This document shows positions 1 through 7,961 of a stretch of DNA of 58,891 nt, one piece after another. The position numbers and the translations under genes were made by a program. The notes under the pieces were generated by a model that saw only the letters and a program-made list of their open reading frames with translations, did not search any database and had not been told where the DNA came from. The stretch is from Ruminococcus sp. UBA4275 (lineage in GTDB: Bacteria > Bacillota > Clostridia > Oscillospirales > Ruminococcaceae). The number at the start of each line of letters is the position of its first letter. Position 1 is the first letter of the stretch. The stretch covers positions 1-58,891 of the forward strand of contig DGVV01000087.1 in NCBI GenBank assembly GCA_002395085.1. Direction: 5' to 3'.

Positions 1-20
1 TACCTTTATCGACAAGCTGA

Positions 21-58
21 AACGGGATCTGCCGCAAAAGCAGATCCCGTTTTCATTT
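21..58 (+). terminator. Intrinsic terminator of an upstream plus-strand gene
   Basis: A 12-bp stem (21-32 paired with 40-51) with a 7-nt loop runs into TTTTCATTT on the plus strand. It most likely ends a gene whose coding part lies left of the window. A TGA at 18-20 in frame 3 directly before the stem may be that gene's stop, but only six codons are visible, so no coding feature is called. Confidence 0.7.
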
Positions 59-231
59 CCCCAAGCCCGCCCTCGTCCGGTCATTGACAGCGCGGTAGTG
101 CAGTGTAAAAATGCCGTGTTCCAATGTGCATTTTGCGCATTGCATCGTCACGAAACTGATATTCCTTTCGGAATGTGCGGACTCATTCTCAGCCGCAGAG
201 ATGCGTCCACCTGACCGGACTACCAATCAGA

Positions 232-684
232 TCATAGCAGCTCAACCGTCCAGTTCAGCTCCTGCAAGGCTTCTTCCGTCAGGCGCAGTTCCTTGCTGAT
301 GGCATCGAGCTGCTTTTGCAGTTCCCGCACACTGACCGTGCTTTCCTGCCGAATCTCCGTGCGCGAATACCGCTGCGCAAGGTTGCTCGCCTCATCGAGA
401 AAATTGCGGTAAATACGCTGTTTTTGCAGCAGAATATCCCGATGCGCAATGCGTTCTGTCACGGTCAAGCCGTCCACAATGGTCTGCGCATTTGTGAGGT
501 TGATGCGCGCAATCAGCGTCTCCAGCTCGCCGGAAACGCTGTCAAGCTCAGCAAGCAGCTCCGCCGGCGATTCCGCAGGCTGCTCACCCTCCTGCACGCG
601 GGCGTTGTTATTGAGGCGAAGCTGCAGCTCATCGAGCTTTTTTTGCAGATCAGCGCGGTTCATGAGGGCAGTTGCCAGCTTCAT
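232..684 (-). CDS. DIP1984 family protein (septicolysin-like), 150 aa
   Basis: The protein is almost entirely charged helix. It begins MKLATALMNRADLQKKLDEL and continues with NARVQEGEQPAESP, the signature block I recognise from the DIP1984/septicolysin family of small bacterial proteins whose function is not established. The start at 684 is chosen over longer in-frame starts because a GAAAGGAGA ribosome site lies just upstream (691-700) and the family begins at this methionine. The gene follows the DUF4317 gene on the same strand at close spacing (16 nt), so the two are probably co-transcribed. No signal peptide or membrane segment is visible. The family name is fairly secure; a toxin-like role implied by the old name is not supported by anything in this sequence. 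Confidence 0.8.
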   Translation of the reverse strand: MKLATALMNRADLQKKLDELQLRLNNNARVQEGEQPAESPAELLAELDSVSGELETLIARINLTNAQTIVDGLTVTERIAHRDILLQKQRIYRNFLDEASNLAQRYSRTEIRQESTVSVRELQKQLDAISKELRLTEEALQELNWTVELL

Positions 685-700
685 ACGAAATCTCCTTTCG

Positions 701-1867
701 TCATTCATCCCACGGCACATCCTGCTGCGCCGTACCATCCGGAACTTTGAGGTCATAACCATTGACCTCAATAACAGCTTCATCCAGCTCAATGATCATG
801 CAGCGGCGTCCCCCGACGGTTTCGAGGCGCACCTTATCCTTCGCGGAATTCTTCACATTTACGACGATTTCCGGTGTCTTGATTACAGTTTTCGGTGCAA
901 CAAGGCGCTCCGGTTTCAAAGTCGATTCAACGTGTTCCGAGAAGACCTTTTCGGTATCAACAAGTTTATCCTCCGAGACACCAGCCTCCGAGAGCATCCG
1001 GTGCAGAATGCGACCGGTAACTTCCGTCGGCGCATCATCGGTTTTATTTTTCGCGACAATCTCGCCGAGTTTTTCATTGACCTTCGTGACCGTTTCATAG
1101 GTCAGCGTATCGCCCAGCAGCGTACCGAGAATCTCTTTCATCCCCTGCTGATCTGCCTCGACCGGCGGTTCAGCATCGCACTCAAGGAACGAAGATACGA
1201 GGTTTTCGTTCGGCTCATTGGGCGTTTTGGTATAGTACATCACATGATGCACGTCCGTCGCACGATCAGAGAAAACAGGAAACAGGAAGCCATCCGAAGG
1301 CGCTTTGCTGAGGACCGCATTCTGATCCTCAAACTGCAAAATCTCGTCATCGAACTGATTGTAAATCAGCATACTTTCCTTTTTCTTGACCGGACACAAT
1401 GCGAACACCAGATACTTGAACACCTGATCGGAGAATTCCGCATCCAGATCGCCCATTTTATTTTTCTTGGGCGTATCGTATTTGCAGTAAGCCGCCAGCA
1501 CCGCATAGGGTGCATCCGAATCGACCGTCTCCGCCAGCTTCGTGAGGAACTGCTGCATCAGTTCCTCATCCTTCAGCTCAGAAGCAAGCAGCGCGGTCAG
1601 CGCAGTCTGGATGCCGTCATCGCCGTAAGCGTGTTCACGAAACGGAAGTTCGCTGCTTTGTTTTCCGAGATTGAGATTCATCACCTTTTTCATGGTTTCA
1701 TAGAGAATGCGCGTCTCAACGCCCGGCACACTGGTTGCATAACGCAGCGTCATGCCGCGCACATTGCGATTCGTATCGACGAAGGCAGTCAGCACACGCT
1801 CCATAGTAAAATATTTCGCCTCCGGATCAAAATGATTCCGGATCTCCGCGAGTTCTTTTCTGTTCAT
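701..1867 (-). CDS. DUF4317 family protein, 388 aa
   Basis: A soluble, acidic protein starting MNRKELAEIRNHFDPE, which resembles the N-terminus of the clostridial DUF4317 family (function unknown). The start at 1867 is preferred because TGAAAGGGGA lies immediately upstream; an in-frame start 57 nt earlier would run through a probable terminator hairpin. There is no signal peptide, membrane segment or recognisable catalytic motif. It is placed between a zinc-ribbon protein gene and the DIP1984 gene, all on the minus strand. The family is common in Clostridia and seems to be cytosolic. I can say nothing firm about its role. Confidence 0.75.
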   Translation of the reverse strand: MNRKELAEIRNHFDPEAKYFTMERVLTAFVDTNRNVRGMTLRYATSVPGVETRILYETMKKVMNLNLGKQSSELPFREHAYGDDGIQTALTALLASELKDEELMQQFLTKLAETVDSDAPYAVLAAYCKYDTPKKNKMGDLDAEFSDQVFKYLVFALCPVKKKESMLIYNQFDDEILQFEDQNAVLSKAPSDGFLFPVFSDRATDVHHVMYYTKTPNEPNENLVSSFLECDAEPPVEADQQGMKEILGTLLGDTLTYETVTKVNEKLGEIVAKNKTDDAPTEVTGRILHRMLSEAGVSEDKLVDTEKVFSEHVESTLKPERLVAPKTVIKTPEIVVNVKNSAKDKVRLETVGGRRCMIIELDEAVIEVNGYDLKVPDGTAQQDVPWDE

Positions 1868-1883
1868 AAGTCCCCTTTCAAGC

Positions 1884-1911
1884 AAACAGCCGCCGGTCAA
1901 CCCGACGGCTG
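1884..1911 (-). terminator. Probable weak terminator after the zinc-ribbon gene
   Basis: CAGCCGCCGG (1887-1896) pairs with CCGACGGCTG (1902-1911), a 10-bp stem with one G-U pair and a 5-nt loop. Read on the minus strand it is followed by TTTGCTTG. The short T-run suggests partial termination between the zinc-ribbon gene and the DUF4317 gene. A second 6-bp stem (1932-1937 with 1949-1954) lies just upstream on the minus strand. Confidence 0.45.
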
Positions 1912-1975
1912 CATTCAGAAGCACGAAAGCAGGGCGCAGTCATTGACCGCGCCCGCTGTCGGTGTCAATCAGAAA

Positions 1976-2254
1976 TTACTGCTGACCCTTGATGGATGCA
2001 TAGCACTCGCTGCAGTAGACCGGACGATCCTCGCGCGGACGGAACGGCACGGAAGCCTCCTTACCGCACATAGCGCAGGTTGCGGTGAAGAACTCGCGCT
2101 CGGTCTTACCAGCGTTCTTTCTGGCATCGCGGCAAGCCTTGCACTTCTTCGGATCGTTCGTGAAGCCCTTCTCAGCGTAGAACTCCTGCTCGCCGGCGGT
2201 GAACACGAACTCCTGTCCGCACTCGTTGCATACTAAGGTTCTGTCTTCGTACAT
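1976..2254 (-). CDS. Zinc-ribbon domain protein, 92 aa
   Basis: The protein has two zinc-binding units. Near the N-terminus are CNEC and CKAC separated by a basic/aromatic stretch, and the C-terminal half has CAMC and CSEC separated by exactly 17 residues, the CxxC-x17-CxxC signature of a known small zinc-ribbon family. The start ATG at 2254 follows GAGGAAAATTCAC. Proteins of this kind are widespread in Clostridia and are thought to bind nucleic acid or act as small adaptor proteins, but this is family-level inference. The 200 bp upstream, up to the sigma factor gene, hold no promoter I can recognise, so it may be read from the sigma factor promoter. Confidence 0.8.
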   Translation of the reverse strand: MYEDRTLVCNECGQEFVFTAGEQEFYAEKGFTNDPKKCKACRDARKNAGKTEREFFTATCAMCGKEASVPFRPREDRPVYCSECYASIKGQQ

Positions 2255-2454
2255 GTGAATTTTCCTCGATTCTTAGAAATTGGACCTCGGTCGGATCATC
2301 GCCATCACAGATGCAGATGGATCGCCTGCGGGCGTTGCCCTGAAGCGAAGCGGGATTGCAGGTGAAATCGTACGCACACGTTGGGGAAATGCTGCCGGGT
2401 CATGAATGGATTTTGCAGCGGATGCGGTTCTGCGCATAAACTGCTGCCGTCTTG

Positions 2455-3048
2455 TCAGCTCCAGACGGCGCGGAGCTTGCGTCTTGCACGCTGAACAGCG
2501 TTATCAACGCTTTTCGTGGAGATGTGCAGTTTCTCCGCGATTTCCCGATAAGAAAAGCCGCTGGCAGAGAGTGTCAGCACGGAAGCTTCCTGCGTTGTCA
2601 GCACAGAACTGAGTTGTGCAAAAAGCTCAGAAACACGTTCCTTTTCGAGAAAAACCTGTTCCGGTGTTTCCGCCTGATCAGCGAGCGTTTCCAGCAGATC
2701 ATTGCCCGGATCATCGAGCGAAAGTGCTTCTGGAATTCTGCCGCCAAGCGAGCGGAACTGCCGTTTGGCAGCGGACCGGATGCGGTTACGGATACAAACC
2801 GCAGCATAAGTACGGAAACCGGCGGCACGGGTCTCGGAGTAAGTTGAGACCGCTGCAAGCAGACCAAGCAGACCCTCCTGGGCATAGTCCTCCGCATCCG
2901 CATAATTCTGCGCATACGAATTCGCCATACCAGCTACCATTTTGCGATAGCGGTCAAGCAGGATCCGGACGGCTTGCGGCTCATCACGTCTCAGGACAAG
3001 CACCTCATCCGGCAGATTCAGCATTGCATCGACAGTTTCATGCGTCAC
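2455..3048 (-). CDS. Sigma-70 family sigma factor, SigH-like, 197 aa
   Basis: Region 2 is visible around DAEDYAQEGLLGLLAAV and FRTYAAVCIRNRIRSAAKR, and region 4 around YREIAEKLHISTKSVDNAVQ, which strongly recalls the Spo0H/SigH helix-turn-helix (KSIDNALQR). It would direct RNA polymerase to an alternative promoter class; in Bacillus and Clostridia SigH controls entry into sporulation and competence. A GTG start at 3048 is chosen because GAAGGAGGA sits 6-7 nt upstream; the longer ATG-type reading to 3156 would begin upstream of the transcription start. It is shorter than B. subtilis SigH (about 218 aa), so it may be a paralogue rather than the orthologue. No anti-sigma gene is adjacent. A promoter and structured leader precede it. 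Confidence 0.85.
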   Translation of the reverse strand: MTHETVDAMLNLPDEVLVLRRDEPQAVRILLDRYRKMVAGMANSYAQNYADAEDYAQEGLLGLLAAVSTYSETRAAGFRTYAAVCIRNRIRSAAKRQFRSLGGRIPEALSLDDPGNDLLETLADQAETPEQVFLEKERVSELFAQLSSVLTTQEASVLTLSASGFSYREIAEKLHISTKSVDNAVQRARRKLRAVWS

Positions 3049-3083
3049 GCAGCTTCCTCCTTCGGACGAATGAACAATCCCGC

Positions 3084-3144
3084 GGTCAATCCGCACTGTC
3101 ACATTTGCCGGCAAACACAGAACCGTCTGCGGCAAATATTGACC
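3084..3144 (-). promoter_or_regulatory. Structured 5' leader of the sigma factor mRNA
   Basis: GGTCAAT (3084-3090) pairs with ATTGACC (3138-3144), and ATTTGCC (3103-3109) with GGCAAAT (3131-3137), giving a 14-bp composite stem with a 12-nt bulge on one side. The stem ends at the predicted transcription start, so the mRNA 5' end would be base-paired. The start codon lies 36 nt past the structure. Confidence 0.5.
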
Positions 3145-3151
3145 TAGAATA

Positions 3152-3180
3152 ATCATATACGAAAATCAGCCATTTGTCAA
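3152..3180 (-). promoter_or_regulatory. SigA-type promoter of the sigma factor gene
   Basis: TTGACA (complement of 3175-3180), a 17-nt spacer, and TATGAT (complement of 3152-3157). Transcription would start near 3145, about 97 nt before the GTG start. Confidence 0.75.
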
Positions 3181-3253
3181 GTGTTTTTTCGGCGCAATCC
3201 GAAATACGGCACATTTAACAACTGTCAACAGTGATTTTCGTCATTCCGCACAA

Positions 3254-3823
3254 TCAGCCAACTTCTGCAAATGCAGACCGACCGTCACGGAACAGGTTTC
3301 CGCCGTGTGAATCAATCGCTGTCAGCACAGGAAATTCGTGCAGAGTCAGCTTCTTGACAGACTCACATCCGAGGTCCGGATATGCAATCACTTCACACGC
3401 GGTAATATGGGCAGCAGCAAGCGCACCCGCACCGCCGACCGCGCAAAAATACACGCCATTGTTGCGGATAATCGCATCGCACACAGCCTGTGAACGCTCA
3501 CCCTTGCCGATCATTGCAAGGAGGCCAGCGTCCAGCAGCATCGGGGCATAGGGATCCATTCTGCCGGAAGTCGTCGGACCGCACGCACCAATCGGGTGAC
3601 CGGGCGGCGCAGCAGTCGGACCGGCATAGTAGATCACAGCATCTTTGAGCGGAAACGGCAGAGCATCCGCACCCTGCTCCCGCAGAAGCGCAGTCAGGCG
3701 CTTATGGGCAGCATCACGGGAAGTATAGACCGTTCCGGAAAGGATCACCCGATCGCCGGCGTGCAGGAGCTGACGCTCCCGCACAAGTTCCGGCAGTTCG
3801 GATACATTGCAAAAATAATTCAT
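3254..3823 (-). CDS. Class I fumarate hydratase / L-tartrate dehydratase beta subunit-type protein, 189 aa
   Basis: Motifs DAVIYYAGPT, GPTTSGRMD, IGKG and HGGNLF mark the C-terminal (beta) domain of the [4Fe-4S] class I fumarase/tartrate dehydratase family, which hydrates or dehydrates short dicarboxylic hydroxy acids. In two-subunit enzymes the alpha subunit carries the iron-sulfur cysteines and the beta subunit completes the active site. Usually ttdA/fumA-alpha is adjacent; here the upstream gene is a coiled-coil protein and no alpha gene occurs anywhere in the window. ATG at 3823 is taken as the start; a TTG at 3829 directly after the upstream stop codon is an alternative. The exact substrate cannot be told from sequence. 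Confidence 0.85.
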   Translation of the reverse strand: MNYFCNVSELPELVRERQLLHAGDRVILSGTVYTSRDAAHKRLTALLREQGADALPFPLKDAVIYYAGPTAAPPGHPIGACGPTTSGRMDPYAPMLLDAGLLAMIGKGERSQAVCDAIIRNNGVYFCAVGGAGALAAAHITACEVIAYPDLGCESVKKLTLHEFPVLTAIDSHGGNLFRDGRSAFAEVG

Positions 3824-3829
3824 GCGCAA

Positions 3830-5302
3830 TCAGCTCCAGCTTCCGCTGTTTTCGCCGGCGCTCTCAGCGAGGTCATCGAAGCTGAACTCGCCCTTTTCCT
3901 TGCCGCCGAATGCCTTATTTGCGACCTCATCGAAGCTGTCGAAATTCGGCAGTTCGTCATCATCATTGACCGTGCCGCGCGCTTCAGTAATCACATTTTT
4001 CGCCTCATTGAGACGGCTGCTCGCCTGACCGGTCAGGTTCTCAAGGACGAGCGAAATCTCATTGAACTTTTTGGAAACAGAGTCAATCTCACTGCGAAGC
4101 AGCGCACGGACTGTGCGGGCAGTTTCGCTGGTGGTCTTGTTTCTCTTTTCGGCTTCCACAAGAGAAGCGCGTGCAGTTTCTTCAGCATCTGCAACAGTTT
4201 TGACTGCCTGTGCATCTGCATCATTGATCTTCTTCTCAGCCTCAGCATTTGCATTGCTGATGGTCTCATCCGCCTGCTTATTTGCATCCGCGATGGTCTG
4301 TTCTGCCTGCTTATTAGCAGACTGAACTGCTTCCTCCGCCTTTGCAGTTGCTTCACTGAGGATGGTCTCAGCCTGCGTCGTAGCATCCTTAACACGCTGC
4401 TCAGCCTTCTGGCGCGCCTCATTGACAACCTTATTTGCAGTCTTCTGAGCTTCTGCAAACAGCGAGCCCATATCGAAGGAAGAATCCGCGCTGTTCTCCT
4501 TCAGATCAGCGACCTGCTGCTGAAGCGACTCAATCTCACGCTCTTTGTCAGCGAGTGTGCTGTTCTGCTCTGCGATCTGCGCCTCATAAACAGCAAGCTT
4601 TTGCAGATCCTGCTCATTGGAGAGACCAGCCTGCTCCTCGATCATAGCATTTTTCGCATCCAGCTCCGAGCGCAGCGATGCAAGTTCCGCCTCAGAAACG
4701 TTCAACTGCTCCTGCAAAGCGGAAGCCTTTGCCTCTGCATCTGTCACCTGAGACTGAAGAGCTGCAACCTTAGCAGCAGCCTCCTCATTGCCGCCGGCGG
4801 TCAATGCCTGTGCCGCAGCCTCAGCAAGATCACTGCGAAGTGCAAGATTATCCTCATTCAGGGATTCAATTCTGGCTTCCAGCTCCGTAATTTTGGCACT
4901 GGTTTCAGCAGCCTCCTCCTGTGTAACCTGAAGCTCTGCCTGCACAGCAGCGAGATCAGCCTTTGCATCGGTTGCCTCCTGCCGGGCTGCTTCCAGTTCT
5001 GCCGGGGAGATGCCGCCCTCGCCGCCGTCGATCACAGGACGGTTTTTCAGTTCATCCTGTGCTGCGCGAAGCTGATTTTTCGTCGTTCCGAGTTCGCCGC
5101 GGAGACGGGTCAGTTCAGCCTCATACTGTGCCTGTGCCGATTCGTCCAGTCCGCCGCCGGAAGCATTGCGCTTCTTCAGCTCGTCGCGTTCTTCCTGAAG
5201 TGCATAGATCTGCGAGTTCAGTTCATCGACATAAGCTAAGACATCTTCTTTGACGAAACCGCCACCGATTTTAGTGGTTCTCAAAACATTTGGCTGATCC
5301 AT
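3830..5302 (-). CDS. DivIVA-like long coiled-coil protein, 490 aa
   Basis: The N-terminus (residues about 10-45, with IGGGFVKEDVLAYVDELNS then an extended helix) resembles the DivIVA membrane-curvature-sensing head. The rest is a long alanine/glutamate-rich coiled coil with degenerate 11-15-residue units (for example repeated ANKQADETI-type segments at about residues 320-400), ending in an acidic tail. DivIVA-type proteins localise to poles or septa and recruit partners; placement directly downstream of ftsZ on the same strand fits a division or morphogenesis role, but that is inference. ATG at 5302 is preferred for its GGAG site and for the start of the recognisable head. The stop codon is six bases from the fumarase-type start. 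A short upstream ORF overlaps its 5' end. Confidence 0.75.
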   Translation of the reverse strand: MDQPNVLRTTKIGGGFVKEDVLAYVDELNSQIYALQEERDELKKRNASGGGLDESAQAQYEAELTRLRGELGTTKNQLRAAQDELKNRPVIDGGEGGISPAELEAARQEATDAKADLAAVQAELQVTQEEAAETSAKITELEARIESLNEDNLALRSDLAEAAAQALTAGGNEEAAAKVAALQSQVTDAEAKASALQEQLNVSEAELASLRSELDAKNAMIEEQAGLSNEQDLQKLAVYEAQIAEQNSTLADKEREIESLQQQVADLKENSADSSFDMGSLFAEAQKTANKVVNEARQKAEQRVKDATTQAETILSEATAKAEEAVQSANKQAEQTIADANKQADETISNANAEAEKKINDADAQAVKTVADAEETARASLVEAEKRNKTTSETARTVRALLRSEIDSVSKKFNEISLVLENLTGQASSRLNEAKNVITEARGTVNDDDELPNFDSFDEVANKAFGGKEKGEFSFDDLAESAGENSGSWS

Positions 5303-5379
5303 AGTAACGCTCCAATCCTCCGCAAAAAAATGATATTGTGCAATTTTGCGCGGTAAATCTGCATAAAAAGCAGACACAT
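5281..5379 (-). CDS. Possible 32-aa leader peptide overlapping the DivIVA-like gene
   Basis: An ATG at 5379 follows a strong ribosome site, AAAGGAG, 5 nt away, stronger than that of the main gene. The peptide (beginning MCLLFMQIYRAKL) is hydrophobic and basic and ends in a TGA at 5281-5283, 22 nt inside the DivIVA-like reading frame, in another frame. This arrangement allows translational coupling or a leader-peptide control. It could also be fortuitous; no homologue is recognised. Confidence 0.35.
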   Translation of the reverse strand: MCLLFMQIYRAKLHNIIFLRRIGALLWISQMF

Positions 5380-5475
5380 CGGGACTCCTTTGCGCATATT
5401 TCGCTGCCGTTCGCGGATACCGGCAAAACGTAATATTTGCAGCGCAAAGAGTATGCTCCACAATTACCATATATT

Positions 5476-5504
5476 ATGATAACATATTTTCAGGCTTTTT
5501 TCAA
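5476..5504 (-). promoter_or_regulatory. Promoter of the DivIVA-like gene
   Basis: TTGAAA (complement of 5499-5504), 17-nt spacer, TATCAT (complement of 5476-5481). Start near 5469 gives a leader of about 165 nt that contains the 32-aa upstream ORF. Confidence 0.65.
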
Positions 5505-5581
5505 GGCATGAGATGTAGAATTATCAGGTTGATTTTCGTGCAAATTCACCATATCCTTTGCGATTTTTCCAATACTATAGA

Positions 5582-5620
5582 CAAAAAAACAGCAGGCTGT
5601 CACAAAATGACAGCCTGCTT
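5582..5620 (-). terminator. Intrinsic terminator of ftsZ
   Basis: A perfect 12-bp stem, 5591-5602 paired with 5608-5619, with a 5-nt loop, followed on the minus strand by seven T residues. It lies 14 nt past the ftsZ stop codon. Confidence 0.92.
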
Positions 5621-5633
5621 GCGGTTAATTCGA

Positions 5634-6800
5634 TTATTTCTTATCGAGGATTTTGAAGATCTCAGAGAGATCGTCGTCATCGTCCAGACGCGGAATTGCA
5701 CCGGAGGGACGCTGTGCCTTCGGCTTGCGGGGTTCAACCGGAACGAAGCCGTCAACATTCGGATTCTTGACAGGAATCGGCTGTGTGCCGCGTCTTGCAG
5801 GAGCGGGTTCCGGCTCGATTTCATCTTCCGCATCCGCGTTCGGCTCATCGTAGCCGGCAGCGATCACGGTAATGACCATCTCGTCGCTCATATCCTCCTT
5901 GAATGCCGTACCGAGGATGACCTCAACGCCGGGCGCTGCGGTCTCGGTGATCTTCTGCGTTGCAGAATCGACCTCAGAGGAAAGCACGTCTTCACTCATT
6001 GCAATATTGATCAGCAGGCGCTTTGCACCGGCGATGGAAGTCTCAAGCAGCGGGCTGGAAATCACAGCAGAAGCTGCCTCATCCGCCTTGTTCTTGCCGG
6101 AGCCGTGGCCGATTGCCATGTGTGCATAGCCTGCGCCCTTCATGATGGTGGAAACATCAGCGAAGTCGAGGTTAATATAGCCGTCCTCGACGATCAGATC
6201 GGAAATGGACTGCACACCGGTTTTGAGGATGTCATCCGCGAGTGCGAAACTCTGGCGCATGGTCAGGGGCTTGTCCACACCGACAAGCAGGCGCTCATTC
6301 GGGATGATGACCAGCGAATCGACATACTGTTTCAGCGTTTCGATGCCGCGCTCAGCCTGTGCCATTTTCTGTTCACGCTCAAATGCAAACGGCTTTGTCA
6401 CAACTGCAACCGTCAGAATGCCAAGCTCCTGTGCAATCTGTGCAACGACCGGAGCCGCACCTGTACCTGTGCCGCCGCCCATACCGGCAGTAATGAAGAT
6501 CATGTCTGCACCCTTGAGTGCATTGCTGATCTCATCGCGGTTTTCCTCAGCGGACTGTCTGCCGACTTCCGGACGGTTACCCGCGCCTCTGCCCTTTGTG
6601 AGCTTCGTGCCGATCTGGATGCGGGTCGGTGCTTTGGAATTGAGAAGCGCCTTCGCATCGGTATTCACTGCGATATATTCAATATTTTTCACATCTGCCT
6701 GAACCATGCAGTCCAGCGCATTGCCGCCGCCGCCGCCAACGCCGACGACCTTGATATTTACCTGCGGATCAAAGGAATCTTCATAGACAAAATCAGTCAT
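5634..6800 (-). CDS. ftsZ: Cell division protein FtsZ, 388 aa
   Basis: Tubulin-like GTPase that polymerises into the Z-ring. VVGVGGGGGNALDCM near residue 18 and the GTP-binding loop GGGTGTG at 108-114 are intact, followed by the usual T7 region and an acidic, proline-rich linker. The start at 6800 is set by GGGAGGCACAAA and by homology; a longer frame exists upstream. The extreme C-terminus (DDDDDLSEIFKILDKK) differs from the common partner-binding peptide of the DIPxFLR type that binds FtsA and SepF. No ftsA gene lies beside it. It has its own promoter and a strong terminator, so it is expressed separately from the rest of the dcw genes. Confidence 0.98.
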   Translation of the reverse strand: MTDFVYEDSFDPQVNIKVVGVGGGGGNALDCMVQADVKNIEYIAVNTDAKALLNSKAPTRIQIGTKLTKGRGAGNRPEVGRQSAEENRDEISNALKGADMIFITAGMGGGTGTGAAPVVAQIAQELGILTVAVVTKPFAFEREQKMAQAERGIETLKQYVDSLVIIPNERLLVGVDKPLTMRQSFALADDILKTGVQSISDLIVEDGYINLDFADVSTIMKGAGYAHMAIGHGSGKNKADEAASAVISSPLLETSIAGAKRLLINIAMSEDVLSSEVDSATQKITETAAPGVEVILGTAFKEDMSDEMVITVIAAGYDEPNADAEDEIEPEPAPARRGTQPIPVKNPNVDGFVPVEPRKPKAQRPSGAIPRLDDDDDLSEIFKILDKK

Positions 6801-6874
6801 TTTGTGCCTCCCATTCGCGATAAGGCAGTCCGGCTTATCCGTATACTGAGACCGCCCGAAAAACATATAGCTAT

Positions 6875-6903
6875 ATTGTAACACAGAATCGAATTGATTT
6901 CAA
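6875..6903 (-). promoter_or_regulatory. ftsZ promoter
   Basis: TTGAAA (complement of 6898-6903), 17-nt spacer, TACAAT (complement of 6875-6880), leaving a leader of about 68 nt before the ftsZ ATG. Confidence 0.7.
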
Positions 6904-6958
6904 GCAAATTTCTGCTTTTTGTTCAATGCGCCAGTTTTTTTGATTTTGAAAATAGAAA

Positions 6959-7915
6959 TTATGTCGTTGTTGATGTAACCGTTGTCAGAGTGGTGCTTGC
7001 GGGATAGCGCGTTGTGACCGTCGTAAAGCTGGTCGTTGTTGTCGTGGTTGTTGATGTCGCGGAAGTTGTTGTTGTCGCCGCGGCAGACGTCGTTGTTTCG
7101 GCAGGCCGCACGGTTGTCTGTGCAAAGAACCGTTCCGCATTTGCCGGCTGTACCGAAATCTGATTGTTGCCAACCATCGTCAGGCGGTATTTCTTATTCT
7201 GCTTGAGTCTCTCGATTGCTTTCGCAGCAAGCCGCAGCTTGTAGACGGCATCCGAACTGCTGCCCATGTGAAATTCAATGTCCTCACCGAAGTGTACCAG
7301 AATATCACTCTGATCCTTCATGTCAATCGAGATTATGTTGCTGTTATTGACGGCAGAAACCGCAGCGGTCATCGTCTTCAGAACATTGTCACGTTTTTCG
7401 TCCTCCGATTGCAGCATCATGCCGACTGTACCCTGCGCGGGATTGTAGCCTGTGACAATCAGCAGCCCCGCACGCGGCCCGTCCCTGAGTTCCTCCAGTA
7501 CACGGTTGGAGGCACTGACCAGCAGATAGCCGTAGCTTTGTGAGATGTTAGCAACCGGTTTCGCCTTCTCAACCGAAATCACGACAGTCGAGGGAAATTT
7601 GCGCGTCACTTTGACGTTCTCCGCATAGGCGATGCCGGCAGTGATGCGCTGTTCCGCGATGACGGTTTCCAGCCGGATGAGATTATCATGTGCCTTGATG
7701 CCGCTGAGTTCCACAACCCGTTCATCGGGTGTATCGGTTTCGTTCTGAACAATGATGTCCGTCACATTGAAAAACAGCGTAACGGATAGTGCCGCACCGA
7801 TTCCCAGCACCAGCAGAATCACGAGAAAAATGTACGCTGTATGCCGCCTTGTACGGCGGTGCTGCCGCTTCGTGTTGCGGCTGCGAACCACATTTTGTTT
7901 AATGACGTCACGCAT
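6959..7915 (-). CDS. ftsQ: Cell division protein FtsQ/DivIB, 318 aa, with Thr-rich tail
   Basis: Bitopic divisome protein: a basic cytoplasmic N-terminus, one membrane segment (about 27-49), a POTRA domain (about 50-118, VTDIIVQNETDTPDE to VVISVEKAKPVA) and a beta domain to about 265, all outside the cell after the membrane. It is expected to link FtsL/DivIC to septal wall synthesis. The last 52 residues (267-318) are low complexity, with 29 threonines, a tail not found in typical DivIB; it may be a wall-spanning or glycosylated segment. ATG at 7915 follows AAGGGAGGG. It is the last gene of the mra-murA run; 199 bp separate it from murA. No ftsA follows. Confidence 0.93.
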   Translation of the reverse strand: MRDVIKQNVVRSRNTKRQHRRTRRHTAYIFLVILLVLGIGAALSVTLFFNVTDIIVQNETDTPDERVVELSGIKAHDNLIRLETVIAEQRITAGIAYAENVKVTRKFPSTVVISVEKAKPVANISQSYGYLLVSASNRVLEELRDGPRAGLLIVTGYNPAQGTVGMMLQSEDEKRDNVLKTMTAAVSAVNNSNIISIDMKDQSDILVHFGEDIEFHMGSSSDAVYKLRLAAKAIERLKQNKKYRLTMVGNNQISVQPANAERFFAQTTVRPAETTTSAAATTTTSATSTTTTTTTSFTTVTTRYPASTTLTTVTSTTT

Positions 7916-7961
7916 CGTGCATCCCTCCCTTGCGTCAAGCCCGTATTTCGCAGCGGGCTGT

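Noticed and set aside
1..20. C-terminal fragment of a plus-strand gene
   Set aside because: A TGA at 18-20 lies just before a terminator, but only five residues could be read, not enough to call or identify a gene.
449..2236. Long plus-strand ORF of 595 codons opposite the DUF4317 and zinc-ribbon genes
   Set aside because: It is antisense to well-supported genes, has the R/H/L-rich composition of a shadow frame, and spans their intergenic terminator.
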